NCBI RefSeq assembly: GCF_958295425.1
Contig: NC_081148.1
Span: 11,441,466-11,505,465 of the forward strand
Origin: Solea solea
Taxonomy: Eukaryota > Chordata > Actinopteri > Pleuronectiformes > Soleidae
Reading direction: 5' to 3'
Length of the DNA: 64,000 nt
Below are positions 48,199-61,724 of this stretch, in pieces. Numbering within the stretch: the first letter of the stretch is position 1; each line of letters begins with the position of its first letter. The notes below the pieces were generated by a model. The model worked only from the letters and a program-made list of their open reading frames with translations, did no database searches and was not told where the DNA came from. The position numbers and the translations under genes are program-made.

Positions 48199-48716
48199 TA
48201 TTGTGGCAGAGGTGAGAAATAAATTACAAATTGGGTTCCACTTCCACTTGGGGTTGCCAGCACAGCTTTACAGCAATGATATAAACGGAACATACCATTT
48301 TTGATTGAGGGATGTAACGGCATGAGAATTTCCTTCCTAAAATATGTTCAAAATGTTGATAAAACACTGGTATATTGAGATCATTTCAATGTGTTATGTA
48401 TTATTATAATTACAAGACACTGCAAAATAAACATTAAATACAGTGAAAAAGACATCGAAACTGTGCAATAATAATCATCACAGTAAAAAACCTTGAATAA
48501 GTCATTCAAATGTGCGCATAACACGACAGTCATTATAATCATATTATAAAAATAAATAATACAAATGCATGTAAACAAATCCAAATGTTCAAGTAAGTTT
48601 TACATATGTAAAAATGACACAAAATACATACATAAGCAAGTCCAATGAACAGCACAGTGTGTGTATGTTCGCTCCCTCCCTCATCCCCTCAGACTGGATG
48701 CATGCATCTCTGTTCA

Positions 48717-48836
48717 CTTCAGATTAAAGTGTAAAAATGTCAGCATATTAACTTTGTGTAGTTTGAGCAGGGATCTGGTAGGAGAGATGATGTGTCCGCT
48801 GGCACTGAACAGTCTCAGAGGTTGAATGTGATGGAC
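48717..48836 (-). pseudogene. hAT transposase C-terminal dimerisation fragment
   Basis: The minus-strand frame contains RLFSASGHIISPTRSLLK followed by VNMLTFLHFNLK. This is the hAT signature 'RLFS.AG.I....R..L....V.ML.FL..N'. It ends at a stop about where a hAT transposase ends. Upstream in-frame sequence no longer resembles the family. Confidence 0.75.
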
Positions 48837-49119
48837 CAGCAGACTCTCTCTGTGGGGGGAAAAAAAGGAATAGGAATCTTTGTTGCTTAATAATAAAGGT
48901 GCAAAACTCACAATTTAGATGTTTTTTTGAGAAACAGGTTGGATCATTTTTTTTAGATCTAAACATAAAGGATTATTGTTGAATTAAGTAAAAAAAATAC
49001 TCTTTTTTGGCACTTAATTCTACATAGGCTTTTTAATACATTCATCATTGCTCTGTTTATATGAGTGATGACAGCAGGTTGGACAGAGAAAACTCAACAT
49101 GCATCATTCCCTTGAGCTT

Positions 49120-49340
49120 AAGGTTAACTTGGCTTGCATTTGCTGAACAGTTGAGGGTGATGGTTCCGCCCCTTTCAACCACTTCTTGCAGATCCTGCAG
49201 ATAAGGCTGCCATCCTCCACTAACTATCCGTCAGCATTCTTTATTGTGTGCGAAATACACTCACATTTTCGATTTTGTCCATTTTAGAAGGTGAAAAAAT
49301 GTCCAGAGGGCAGCAACTCTCACGTCTTCCCTCCGCCATG
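49120..49340 (-). pseudogene. hAT transposase N-terminal BED-finger fragment
   Basis: The minus strand has an ATG at 49,340-49,338 (MAEGRRES...). After a frame change it reads LVEDGSLICRICKKWLKGAE, which fits the first half of a BED zinc finger (DG...C..C). The second, histidine half is eroded and a stop follows. Order and strand agree with the dimerisation fragment downstream. Confidence 0.55.
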
Positions 49341-52079
49341 TCTTCTTCACTACAGAGCGAAGCGCGATACTGCCGGCACAGCGTGGTTACCATGGTGCTT
49401 AGCACTATGGTAACCTTCACTATCAAGAATTTTACCGTGGTTTACGGTGTTCTTAGTAATTAATTAGTAAATTCTGCAACAAGCCTGTTGCACCGACCTG
49501 AAGATAAGACAGAAGTCGATGATGCTCCATTATCCACATCCACGTCTTGCAGTATTATGCGCACATATTATGAAAGTGCTGATTGTTGTCCTTTCAGTGC
49601 TGCTTTGTTTAAACAGGTGGACATTGTGCTGGCGAGACTGGGCTTTCACCATTAACCGCACCGCGATGCCTGAGGTGCAGATTTTGTTTTGAGGTGTATG
49701 ACCAAAGTTTATGTAGTCTGAAGGGCTGCACAGAGGCTGTCATCACAAACAAACCTATGCAAATATGTCCATCAGTGATTGCTACAGAATTCATTTAATT
49801 CATGGCAGTAGCAGCCTGAGTTTATACAAACTAGAATATGAAAGGGAAATTCTCAAGTGACAGCTAACTTTGACACAAACGGGGCACTATATACATTAGG
49901 ACTGTCACTTAAAAACAAAACAGAAAGAGAAGTCATTCAGTGGTTAGTTGTGGGAAACGCACGACTATTATGCTTCTCAAGTTGGAATCCAGATGATTAT
50001 AACAAAACATTGGCCTTATCTGTCCGTGTTTGCAGGCTTTCAATTGTTGCTCCCTCTTGTGCAGTGTGAACTGAAGTGAATCAACACAAGCTTTTCCACT
50101 GTGGTTCAGTCCAGATAAAACAAACTATAGGTGTGACATGAGTGCCCTCGTCCATTTTCGTGACGTCATGTGTTGCTCTGCTTGCGAAGGCTGTCTGGGT
50201 TACGGTGAAACGATGTGATCATGTTACCCCCGTGATGGTGCCTGCGTTCTCCTCGGATGCTCTCGTTACAGTAAACACTGGTCGCTCGCTGTGGTATTCA
50301 TTTGATTACAAACACACTTTTGATTACACACGCCTTTTCTGTGCCAAACCCAAGATGACCGCTCTGCGGTGCGGTGGATTATTATAAATACCACCTCTCT
50401 CGTGGGTTCGATCCGCCGACTTGCTCTTTCCTCATTTCACTCGAGCCGCCTGTTTCTCCACCTTCAGTCGTCCACTGACAGCTCATTAGCTCAGACGATC
50501 GCAGCGTGGACCCCACTGAGTCGGTTTATTTACATCTCTAAAGATAGAACGGAGTGTTTCCTCAAACCTGGAAGCTGTGCTCACACACACACACACACGC
50601 TGCTCCAAGTGTTTTGTTATCAGCAGCAATTTTGCTGTAAATGTGTGCTTGTGTGGTTATGTAATGTGAAAAATGTGTTTTTTTTTTTTTTCGGCAGTAG
50701 TCTTATCCCTCTGCATCACTGAGGTTAAATTGTATTTTCCGCGTGAACATGTGAGGATGTCACTGCAGGCAGCATACACACTGGAAACTATATTTAGCTT
50801 TTAGTCACATGGCTGATGGTAGTGAATTCCCTTTGAATAATGTAATTGAGCTTTCAGGGTGTGTATTTATAGTGTTGGTGGAGCAAATGTGTGCCCCCAC
50901 GAGTGATGCTGTGTTGATAAGAGGCTGTAACAGAAGAAGCCGACAATGTAGGAACAGTTGTATTCTCAATATCACGTCCTCACTCCGTCCACCTCCTCAT
51001 GTTTTAGCTCAGGGTTTTATGGGGAGCAGAATCTCTGACTAAATACTTCATCTGACAGCTTGGTTTTGTGTGTATTCCTCTGCCAAAGTCTGTTCCAGTG
51101 TGTTGCTGCAGGAGTGGAAAAGTTTATGAAAGAAAAGATCAGAAGATGCTATTTTGGTGTTCTCCCTGCTCTGCCCTCCTCCATCCTGTCATAACACGGA
51201 ATTGGAAATCCAAGAGGAAAAGACGTCGGAAACATTTGAATGTTGCCACAGACAAGTATAACATATTGCTCACCAGTATGTTGCATCCTATAGAGGCAGT
51301 TTCCTACCTAGTAACTCCATTTAATTAAATGAATGAACAGTATCTGTAAAACCATACCAATATGTTAAGTTTTTGTATTCAAATATGGATTTTTTTCCCC
51401 CTTTTTTTCCCATTTATATACTTTTTCCCATATATACACCAATTATCAAGGTATGAAAGTGCATTGCAGAGTTACATATACCTATATATGAGTGCTGGGC
51501 AGAATATAGGTTCATATTTCTTTTTTATATTATTAATTTTCCATATACTGCAAGACCTGTGTTTGAAAAACAACATGGTGCAGTGTTAAATTGGGGACCC
51601 TTTTCACTGCAGCACACAGGCTACTGGCTTGGCTGAAGAAGTCACTGTGGTAGTAACTGCAGCAATTTATTAAAACACTAGAGTGTACTTGGACTACCAA
51701 GACTGTATGCAGTTAGTATGTTCATATATACAAAACACTTTGGACGTGCAGGCATGTTATTGCTTGGTGTTATGTGATTGTGTTGAAGTATTTCGAGAAA
51801 GCCCCACAGCTATACGCTTTTCTGCACACAACCTTCTCAGCTTGTGACTCGGGGGCGAATGTTGATGGCCTACAGGGATAATTTAGTTTTTCCCTTTTGC
51901 AAAGGGGATTTTCTGTTGTCTTCACACACAACCTGTCGCAGCCATGTTGGAATGCGTGCCAGACTTGTTTCGACTGGCTGTCGGTCAATAATAATAATAG
52001 CTCTCGCAAACTATCACAAAAAAAACAGGTTCATGCAAAAGAAGATTGTTGTTTCTTTTAATGTTATCGGAATAACTTG

Positions 52080-52201
52080 AGGGCCGCACGGTTGGTGTAG
52101 TGGTTAGCACTCTTGCCTTTGCAGCAAGAAGATCCAGGTTCTTGACCTGGATCAAAGGCCTTTCTGCATGGAGTTTGCATGTTCTCCCTGTTTATGTGTG
52201 T

Positions 52202-52232
<31 letters not shown>

Positions 52233-52375
52233 GTTCTGTGGGTTCTCCGGTTTCCTCCCACAGTCCAATTTGCCTAATCCCCAAATTTTTGGGATTAGGC
52301 AAATCAAACTCTAAATTGACAGTAGATGTGAGTGTGATAGTGGATGGTTGTGTGTGTGTCATGGGCCCATGACCC
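52080..52375 (+). mobile_element. tRNA-headed SINE / L2-type repeat (copy D)
   Basis: It starts GGCCGCACGGTTGGTGTAGT followed by GGTTAGCAC, a tRNA-like A-box region, then GAGTTTGCATGTTCTCCCTG, a (TG)n plus G17 tract (about 52,196-52,232), GGTTTCCTCCCACAGTCCAA and AATCAAACTCTAAATTGACA. This is the same body as copies A-C with its tRNA-like head kept. Its right edge abuts the RTE LINE fragment. Confidence 0.65.
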
Positions 52376-52379
52376 TTGT

Positions 52380-53030
52380 GTGGACATTAATGGTGGTACT
52401 CTTTCTTGGCGCGAACCCATACTCCTGCTCGCTGATCTTCACTTCTTTCCTGAACAAAGCTTCAACAACACTTTCCCACATCTTCATGGTGTGGCTGATC
52501 AACTTCATACCTCTGTAGTTACTACAGTTCTGCACAGCACCCTTGTTCTTGAAAATCAGTACCACCACACTTCTTCTCCATGCCCCTTGGTCTCCAAGAC
52601 TGCATTAAACTGTCTGGTCAAAAACTACACTGCTCTCTCTCCTTGACATCTCCATACCTGCACAGATATGTCATCTGGACCAACTGCCTTCCCACTCTTC
52701 ATCTTCTTCATAGCTTCCTTTACTTTCTCCTCCTCTACCCTTCCCGAGGCACTATCTCCCCTCCGTCTCTCTCATTTTCTTCATTCATTAGCTCCTCAAA
52801 ATACTCCTTCCATCTTCTCAACCCATTCCGTTCACCTGTTAGAACATTTCCATCTCTGTCCTAAGTCTCTCTGTGCAGCCAATCTAAGTCCTTCTCTCAT
52901 GCACCTCTCTACAAGCCTTTTCCTTTGCCTTTGCCACATCTTTCCTCTGGACTTCCAGTACTCCTGCCGTAACTCCTCACTACCTCTAAGAGCCTGCCTT
53001 TCTTTGTTCATAACTAAAAGGCTTGTTTTT
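52380..53030 (-). mobile_element. RTE-clade LINE reverse transcriptase fragment (broken)
   Basis: The minus strand gives, in N to C order across frameshifts: an arginine-rich segment (GSEELRQEYWKSRGK), DRDGNVLTGE then RRWKEYFEELMNEEN (about 52,862-52,745), then VKEAMKKMKSGKAVGPDDIS (about 52,720-52,660), and IFKNKGAVQNCSNYRGMKLI with SHTMKMWESVVE and EYGFAPRKST (52,568-52,385). This motif order is that of fish RTE-type elements. The catalytic YxDD region and the endonuclease are absent, so the copy is dead. Confidence 0.85.
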
Positions 53031-53199
53031 CCCCATTTTTCAATTTTTGATTCACAATGGGGAAAAATGGGACAAAGGTAAATAGACTGATAAGGAAGGG
53101 AGTGTACACGTAGAGCAAAGCAAGCTTGGGTTATCTTGGAGTAGATAGTTATAGAGGGACACACCCACACAGACCACGGATTAAGTCAAAGGCTTGTTA

Positions 53200-53235
53200 G
53201 TAAGACACAGTCCTTTTTTTTTTTTTTTTAATAAA
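53200..53235. repeat. Poly-T tract
   Basis: A T-run at about 53,214-53,229 lies some 180 bp upstream (minus-strand sense) of the LINE fragment. Another T-run is at 53,411-53,428. No certain link to the LINE is seen. Confidence 0.7.
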
Positions 53236-54602
53236 ACATCACATATAGGAGTAAAATGAAACAAACACAATGAAAGCTCATTCAGAAGTCAGTCAGGGTT
53301 TCTTCTTGCGTTATGTCATGTTTGCTTAGTTTCATTTATGTATTATTTTAGTCACCATTCAAATTGAGGAGATCATTGTCACCTCTGGCAACTGTTGCGT
53401 CAGCCACAGTTTTTTTTTTTTTTTTTTTGTTTTAGAACAAGAATCATCAAAGTCAAACTCCAAAGACGGGAGACATGTAGGACCTTTTTAAAGTAATTAA
53501 GTGTATTATTTTATTCACAGTTCCATTTTTGTTGACATTGGTGGTGTGAGATTCAGATAAACACTCACTGGCACCCACCGTATTTAATAAGAGAGTAAAT
53601 TAGCTTTAACCGGGTTACGCAGTTTTGACATATATAGTGTGGGCATCACAGTAACCTGGTTAAAAACAGAATGTTCATAAAAAATCTAGGGCTGATGAGT
53701 TATGACTGTCAGACCTACAGACTAATATCTGTACGTTCGCACGCGGAACATCTGTTACCATCTCCACTTTGCTGGCAGTTGATTAATCAGCAAGGATCAG
53801 CAAGTAACATTTTAGACATGTATTCTTTTATGTAGTAGTTGTTGGTTGGACTAAAAGCTACCAGCTTGGGTTGTGGGAGTTTTATCATCATCTTTACCAT
53901 CATCTACAAAAAAAATCATTAGATTGATCAATAGTTAATAAAATAATTGTGACTTGCAAAGAGCAGTTACATGAAGGAAGTCCTAATGTCTCCAGATGGG
54001 AAACACACTGGATTTTCAAAGCTACAGTATACCTCCATGTCCAGACATGCCTGGCGGTTAAGCCATTGGTGCTTTGGGTTTGAGTATGTGAGGTGTGTAC
54101 TAATTGAGGAAAAAATTGAGAATTAAATAAGTTTATGCTTAAGGCTGGTTCTTATCAAGGTTTTTTTGAAACCATATTAATATTCTGCTGTGTTAATAAG
54201 TCCAGTCGCATAGGTAGCTTTGTTTTTATCGGCCCAGGTTTTGCTGTCGCATGGACGTCATGACCTTTCTCCTCTACTCGCATAATGGTGGTGTGGAAAG
54301 TTCACAGCCTCTTGCTGACTTATTTTTGTTTAAAATAGTTTGGAAGCTCTGGGGCTTTGTTATGAATCCAATGTTTGTTTGGAACAAAAGTGGAGCTTTT
54401 TATTTTCTCACATTTTAATAGAGAGATTGTTGCATCATTTGCAGAAAGACCTTTACATTGTTGTTTTGCCGTTTTCACCAGTGGGACATGAATGTGTAGG
54501 TATTTGTACCTGGAAATCTGTGCACAGTTTATGTGCAGTATTAAAGCTTGTGTCAGCACTGTTTATCAGAGGACTTTGGCTCACTTTCATCTTGTAAACT
54601 CA

Positions 54603-54635
<33 letters not shown>

Positions 54636-55499
54636 CAAAAGAGCGTGCTTAGCAACAGCAGTCTCTCTACTTACATTTTCATTTACGGTCAACTTGACTT
54701 TTGACTTGTTTGCGAGCTGTTGAGTCGACGTTGGTTTCAAAAATCTCGCTGTGTTTGTCAAAGTCACACCGTCGCATTAACACGTGGACATAGATTTCTC
54801 TGAGCGGCTCACTCTGCTTAAGGAGAGACACAAATTGAAAGATTGCAGAAGTGCTTATACCTCTTTTGTCTCCGCAGAAGCCAATTTTTTTTAAATGCAA
54901 GAGCTGTGGCTCGCAGCCCGGCAGTGCTGTCCCTACTCTGCACCAAGGCTGTTCATTTCACAAGCAGTTGCAGGCTTTGTTCAAAAAGGAGGGATTCTGT
55001 TTTTTTCAGAACAATCGCATGTCTTTGCAGACTGGATTAATTGAAGAGGAAGCTTTTATAATATTACCATATTCAATTGGGCATTCTTTGGTAGAAATAT
55101 ACTCACTAAACTGCACCTGAATTGATCAAAGAAACTCTGTGTCTTGTGTCATTCAAAAGATTTCTACTGTCATTTATGTGACAATAACATTTGTGTTGCT
55201 TGTTTATTAGCCAACTTGTTTATTAGTAACTGTTTTGCTGCAGTTAAATCAAGTGTTGAACAGTAAATGTCAAGCCGCTTGTTTTGTTGATGAGTAAACT
55301 GTGAAATTACATTCATCATAGTTGCACTGATAGGAGACGCTGTGCGCAAGATTTGCGTTTGCAGCTATTAATTATCTTGTCTTGGCAAACACTCTATGTG
55401 CTTTGTCATTTACCACTGAAACACATCCATCAGCACCTTTTGATGCTGTGTTTTTCTATCACACGCCACTGCCAGCACAGACATCAGGCATCTTTTGGG

Positions 55500-55675
55500 A
55501 TCTGTAAAGTTTGGCGCACACACTAGAGGGTTTTCAAATCGGACTTGATTTTAAAGACATGGGAGACCCACAGACCAGATCTATTCAAATCATCCTAAAA
55601 TCGAAAGGCACCCATGATTGTCGCAAGTGTCAGATCGGGACCAAAATCTGGCCTTGTGTGGGGCAGGCTTAAGGA
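55500..55675. mobile_element. Probable MITE fragment (ACACACTAG ... type)
   Basis: GCGCACACACTAGAGGGTTT at the left and GGCCTTGTGTGGGGCAGGCT at the right, with AAATCGGACTTGATTTTAAA inside, recall MITEs with 'gcacacacta' ends. The inverted repeats are weak. Confidence 0.35.
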
Positions 55676-57599
55676 CAAGTAAGTAAGTTATCCCTGGTGC
55701 GTAACTTTTCATTGCAGCAAAAATCATAAAGTTTAACGAAAGCAGCCAAGCATTCATTAGTGAAATTCAGGTTAAAAACACCTGCTTGGCTTAGCTTTTA
55801 ATTCTGAAGATACTATTAGTATGGCTAACTTTAGTCATTTTTCCAGAAGCTGAGAAAACAACATCCAACCTCTCATGGTCTTGAGAAGCTGCAGCATATA
55901 TTTACAGACACATACTGTAGCAGCACATACTCTTCAATTACTGTCATACCGACGACTTACTGCGAGCAGTGCTCTCTACTCTGCTCTCATTCACTGCTCC
56001 ACCATCACTCTTCTTGGTTGTTATGCACTACTTTGTTTCCCCCGAAGGAGCTTTTTCACGTTACCTTTTACGGAGAGTGAGGAGAGGAACTTGGAGGACT
56101 TCATGGCAGACGTGCTCACACAGTGTGCGAGTACCAAGTGGCAATCATTAGCGCGTTGATATTAATGGCTGTGTGAGATTTTGGCTGTGCTCAACAACTC
56201 AGCAGGTGCACTGCTGAGGAATGAATGTAAGGGTAACACTGGGTTTTCATACCTCAAGTCTTGTTCAAATTTTATGAATGTACCAAGGTCATTAGTAAGT
56301 GGACAGAAGCCAGCTGCTGCGGTCTTTCCGCAATGCTAAGCTAACTAGCTGCTGGTTACTGTCTCATACTTAAACAGTCATTAGTGGGATAATTAGCAAA
56401 CTTATACAAGCAGATGGATAGGATTTCACACCCGTGTGCGTGTGTGTGTGTGTGTGTGTAATGTTTACAGAATAGTGAACCTGAGGCATAAATATCCTCG
56501 GAGTAAACATGACAAAAGCCTTTTGGTCTGTTCCAGTTATCGTTATAGTCAGACATTAACTGTTAAGAAGCCAGAGACAGACGGCATCCCATCCATCAAC
56601 TTCACTGTAGAATAAACAGGTGTGACGTTAATGGGTTGAATTAACTAAAAGTCGTTTGACTTCTCCAACAGCCACTGGATATCATTGATTGTCCAGAGTA
56701 GAGACAGTTTATAAAACAAAATGTAGTCTCTCCTTACGTCAAGACTATTTGCATCTGCTGAGTTTGATGCTGGTTATGAAAAAGACTCTCTATCTGGGTT
56801 GCACTCCTCTTCTCACTCCCTCTGTCTTCTACAGAGACCTTAACACTCACCAGTTCCCTTTATCTATTTCCCCATCACTCCCAGCAGGACGTGTGTTTAT
56901 TTAACCCCAGGCCTTTGATGAAGAGTACTTGTTGTTGTTTCTGGTGCACATAGATTTGGTTGGTGAATGTTTCCCTTTGGTGTTTGGTGAAAGTATTAAA
57001 CAGGTCTGTCTGCATCTCTTTTCGCCGATGGATTTTTTTTTTACCGCATGTTGTACTCATTGAAATTTGATTTGGAATGGTGTGACTGGAAGTTGGTTAT
57101 GCATTCTGTCAATGATTTTAACTCGAATCGAATAAACCTGGTGGCAACTCTTCAGTAAGGAGAGTAGCTATTGTAGCTGCCCTAAAAATCGCGAGAAGCT
57201 GCTACATGGCGTCATCACCTATTTTGCATCATTGGCCATGTTTATGTAATTGTAATGATCGCTGTAGGAGAGAGAAATAGACAAAAATGTAAGTAAAAAA
57301 AACAGCTAAATATGTTCTACACACAAATTAACTACAGATTAACTTTCTTCTGTCTATTCTTCTATGGCTTCTTAATCTCCTCCTTTATCTGAACTTGTGA
57401 CAAAGTGACCCAAAAGAGAGTTATTCTTTTTATTTATTTGTTTATTTAGTTAGATCTTTTAGTGCAGTCATTTATTTTAGATTTACAGATAAGCCAGCAG
57501 CGGTTTCGGGCAAGCGTGATTAATTTGCAGTCTGGACACGGAGGGGTAAACATCTGCTCTGGCTGCAGCCGGGAGAGACTGACTAGGCCGTCTGTCAGT

Positions 57600-57795
57600 G
57601 CTTTGGGACAGGGGAGAAGCCCACGGCAGCAACCGCTGTTCATTGAGAAGTAAGACGGTATGTGCTTTCACGTCACCGTCTCCAAAAGTCTCCAATAACA
57701 CCGGAAAAAAGTCACTAGATTTGTCACCAGTTGCTTTTTTTGAAAAAGAGTCGTTAGAGGGGTCTGAATAGTCGCTAAATATAGTTTTTTCACAG
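57600..57795. mobile_element. DNA-transposon fragment, AAAAGTCACTAGATTTGTC family
   Basis: AAAAAGTCACTAGATTTGTC, CAGTTGCTTTTTTTGAAAAA, GAGTCGTTAGAGGGGTCTGA and ATAGTCGCTAAATATAG form a known-looking fish repeat. A short relative lies at 18,540-18,590. Confidence 0.5.
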
Positions 57796-59099
57796 CTGAT
57801 ATTTTTTGGCAAACACAGTTTTTACCAATAACATTAATTAAGGTTCCACTACCAGTTAAAGAGAGCCAGGGTCGTAGGTCACACTAAATATTTGACTCTC
57901 TATCCTGGAGAAGCTGCTGTGTTTTTCTAAAAAATGTGTTATTTTCAAACTACATACATGTTTCTCTTATTTTCCAATAAAATTATTGCGAAGTAATGGT
58001 TAAACAACTTTAATGGAGTCTTTTGCACAATACTGTATGTTATTGAATAAAATAAATAAACATGTGGTCATGGCAGCATTTGAAAAATGTATCTTCCTTC
58101 ACTGAGAACCGCACCTGTTTTTTCTCAACAGCTTGATGAGTCATAATAGAAAACTCCTCCCAATGAGCATTTGTCTGTTTGACAGACTCTGGCTCCCATT
58201 TAAGGCAAGCCAAGATGTGCACTGATAGAGCAAAACTTCATACACACTCACTACAGGCACTTCATCACTACTGAAACAGTTGATAGATCCCAGTATCCCA
58301 AGTCACTCGGCACTCAAAAAAGTTTCAGCTTTTCATTTATTGCCTTGAGAAAAATAGTCTATGGACTACGGCATTTTATGCGAGTATTGTATGTGCAGTG
58401 CATGGAAATATGAAATGTTTTGTGTCTGTTGCTGGTCAATAGTAGTGCAGCTGCAGTGGTGTTGTTTTCTTTTCTTAATGCAGTCTTTAAGTTTTGGAGC
58501 TCTTAAAGCTGAGGAGTTGTGAAACACCACTGACTCTGTTTTAGTTTGACAACTCTTTTCCCTTGCTTTGGAAATGATGACACGGTTGCTCAAATTCACT
58601 TCCTGATTGTTTGTAATTGGTCACAACTCCACATGCAACTGTGAACAAAAAGCACACTTACTGTCACTTTTGGTTGGATGCAGATAACTTCCAGTACTGA
58701 ACTGAAACACTTACTTGGATGCAGATTTTTCATTTAGAAATGTAAATTTTAGCCCGGGTATCACTTTCTTCTAATTTCTTTCTAATTCTTGCAACACTGC
58801 AGGTTCTGATGTTCAATGTATTGGGGGGGAATCTCAAAACACCACCCATGTGTTTTCATTTCGATGCTATATATGCTACTTTGGGAAAATGGTGATCTCT
58901 TGGGCTTGCATTCACTGTCGCATATCTTCATTGTCGTCGTCTTCTCTTCTTGTGTTTGGAGGTAGTTTGGAAGATCTTTTATTTCCTTTCCTTTCCTTAG
59001 TCCCCCCTGGCTTTCTTCATTATGTCTCTGTTTCTGGGATTGTAAACATTGTAATGTGTACTTATTCAAATAGAGCTTTATTTAAAAAAAAAAAAAGTT

Positions 59100-59265
59100 T
59101 GTACACAGCGCACATGTACTACAACATTTAGAGTCGAGTTTGGAGGGTTTGGTGTGGACGGAGATATTTCCTGAAATTGGGCCTTGTTTATGGAAACCTT
59201 TTTCAAAATGACAAAGACAAAGATTGTTTACGTTTCATTTAGTTTCCGTGTGGATATTGTGCCAT
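59100..59265. mobile_element. DNA-transposon fragment shared with 18.7 kb
   Basis: TGTACTACAACATTTAGAGT, TTGGTGTGGACGGAGATATT and TGTTTACGTTTCATTTAGTT parallel the segment at 18,702-18,835. Confidence 0.5.
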
Positions 59266-59415
59266 ATGTTGATAGGGTGATTACAATTTGAAGCTTAAAC
59301 ACGGCTCTTGTTGATCATGTCAAAGTTCCTGTCTAAGCCACGGACAGCAGTGACCACTCCCCATCGATTTTCCCTTTTGTTCCTGAAACTTTCACTGGCT
59401 CTCTGCGAGTTTTCC

Positions 59416-59558
<143 letters not shown>

Positions 59559-61724
59559 CCCTCTCAGGGCCTTATCACCCCTGGCCTTTGCAGAGGGTTG
59601 TCACTTGGTCTTCCACTACCGACAGTAAAGTTTCCACTGTGGACAGCTTGAACAATGCAGACCCTCCCTTGTTCCTCCAGCACGTCTGCCTCTCCTCTGG
59701 CCGCTATATATAGAAATCAACCACACACATATCTTTGTCTTTGTCTCTGACTATATGTGCTATTTCTTTAAGGTGTTACTTGGAAAAGGTCAGTTTGACC
59801 TGAGAAAATGTGTCACAGTCAAATATTGAACCTCACCCATGTTCTTTCCTGTGAAAATGTTGATTGAGCAATTTGATTAGGCCACATGAGGCTCTTCTTT
59901 TTACTTTTTGTGACTCTAATGTAGATTAGAACAAGAAGGTGTGACGCTAACCCTTCACCTAAACTCCGTTCTAACCCTTAACCTTAAAAACCAAGTCTTA
60001 ACCCTCAAAAGGCTCTTTATAGTTGTGAGGACTAGAGTTGAATTCTAAATGTACCTGTTGCCTCTGCTGGCTGCAGTGTGGCTGCTCTCCTCGCTGTTTC
60101 ACTCTCAGCATATTCTTTAGAAAGCTGTCTCTTTGGGTTGTTGAAACGGTTTGTCACTTTGCAAATAACTGTTGTTTGTGCCTTGTCATTTGGGGTAAAA
60201 GAAACAAAACCACTTCCTTTTAACAAAGATGAAGTTCTTTTTCTCCCCCTCGGTTTTGTTTTCATGTTCACTGCCTGTAGGTCACTTTGATTGGTTCATT
60301 GCTGTTTCTCGAGGGCGGACTAGCAAATAGTGTGATTTGGCTGTGCAAGACCATGTGACAGCAATGGACAGAATGTGCCCTATAGATGATACTATGAGCT
60401 CTTGGCAGATCATCAAAATGTTCCAGTCCACACACACACAAATATGGCTGTATCTTAAGGGCTGCCCTGGCTCTTTGCCTGCAGACTGTCTGCACTCCAT
60501 CAGAATAGTGTCCAGTGGTTTGGCACTGGCCAGTCCTCATAGTAGCTGAACGGATGCCACCGTCTCTACCTTGCCAGCTTTATATGTTTTTATTACTCAA
60601 ATTAGGCCAGTGAGAGGCTACTTCGAAAGGCATGGTATATGTCTATTTAAAACCCCCCCGAGTGCATTTACACCTGCTAATGAACATAATTTGGCTTTTA
60701 TAGATATTTGCTTTGCCTGCATAATGGATAGAAACCTTGTTAAACTTTCAAATAAAACCTTTAAATACATGCGTCTGTCCACGGTATGGTAGTCATTGAG
60801 CCATAACTGTAGCATCAGTGGCACAATGAAAAAACAAACAAAAACACACATTGGCCATTCGAAGCCTAAAAGCCTGTGGATATAAACGTGTCAGATACAA
60901 CAATACAAGGCTTTACAAGGTTTGGCATCTGGTCTGTGCTCCTGTCTTGTAAAGTGAGTTAAAACCTATTGCCTACAGCACATCTTTTTGTATTTATAGC
61001 TGGACGTACAGCGATATGGATTCCAGCATTTTTCTGTATCAGGCAGCGTTTTAATGACTCTTGCATCTCTGGCCTTCTTATACCTTCTTCTGTTGCCCTC
61101 ATCTACATCGGATTGACTAACAACTGATGATTGGATGTTAATGACACCTGAACGTAGAGGTGTGGTAGACAGCAGCAAGGAAGAGTGTTCTTCTTACGTA
61201 CTTCACCACCAGAGGCCGGGGTCTTCTCTTTAAACCAATGGACTCCACGGTCTGTAAATCTTATACAATGAACTTGGTGACACCCATGTCACATCAGCTA
61301 CCCATCCCTATTTATAATAGTAGGCTAAGCCTATAATATGCGACCTAAACTATTTATGTAGGCAGGTTAAACGTACCCAAGGATACATGACAACAAAAAC
61401 ATAGACCCTCTGACCTGTAGTCAGGAATTGCACCATCTCCAGGTCAGCAGCAGACCTTTGTTTGTTCACTGGTTCCTGCTCTGACTTTTATTACCTGAAA
61501 ATAAGCAACTGGCAGCAACCATTCCTCCCCGTATACTTTCAGTCAATTGACAGTGACATGCATTAGTTTAGTTTGTCTTCCATTTAGTTGTTATCACATT
61601 ACAATATTTACCCACTACCTCTAATTGGATGGAAGCTCTCTTAAGCTTTGTTTAAAACACTGTTGTATTTAATCTGTGTTCCACTGCATTGGTGGTAAAA
61701 AAACAAAAAAAACATTCAGCATAT

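Larger units (their letters stand above)
48308..49465 (-). mobile_element. Internally deleted hAT transposon
   Basis: The left border has AGGGATGTAACGGCATGAGA (48,308 on) and the right side has TTTTACCGTGGTTTACGGTG, as in fish hAT families with 'gggatgtaacgg' ends. Minus-strand remains of a transposase are present at both ends of the coding region: an N-terminal BED finger (about 49,120-49,340) and a C-terminal dimerisation segment (48,717-48,836). The catalytic core between them is missing. Confidence 0.65.

Noticed and set aside
55022..55055. Possible inpp5a exon 2 (CAGACTGGATTAATTGAAGA)
   Set aside because: The translation does not match the expected NWLREF block and lacks a matching donor.
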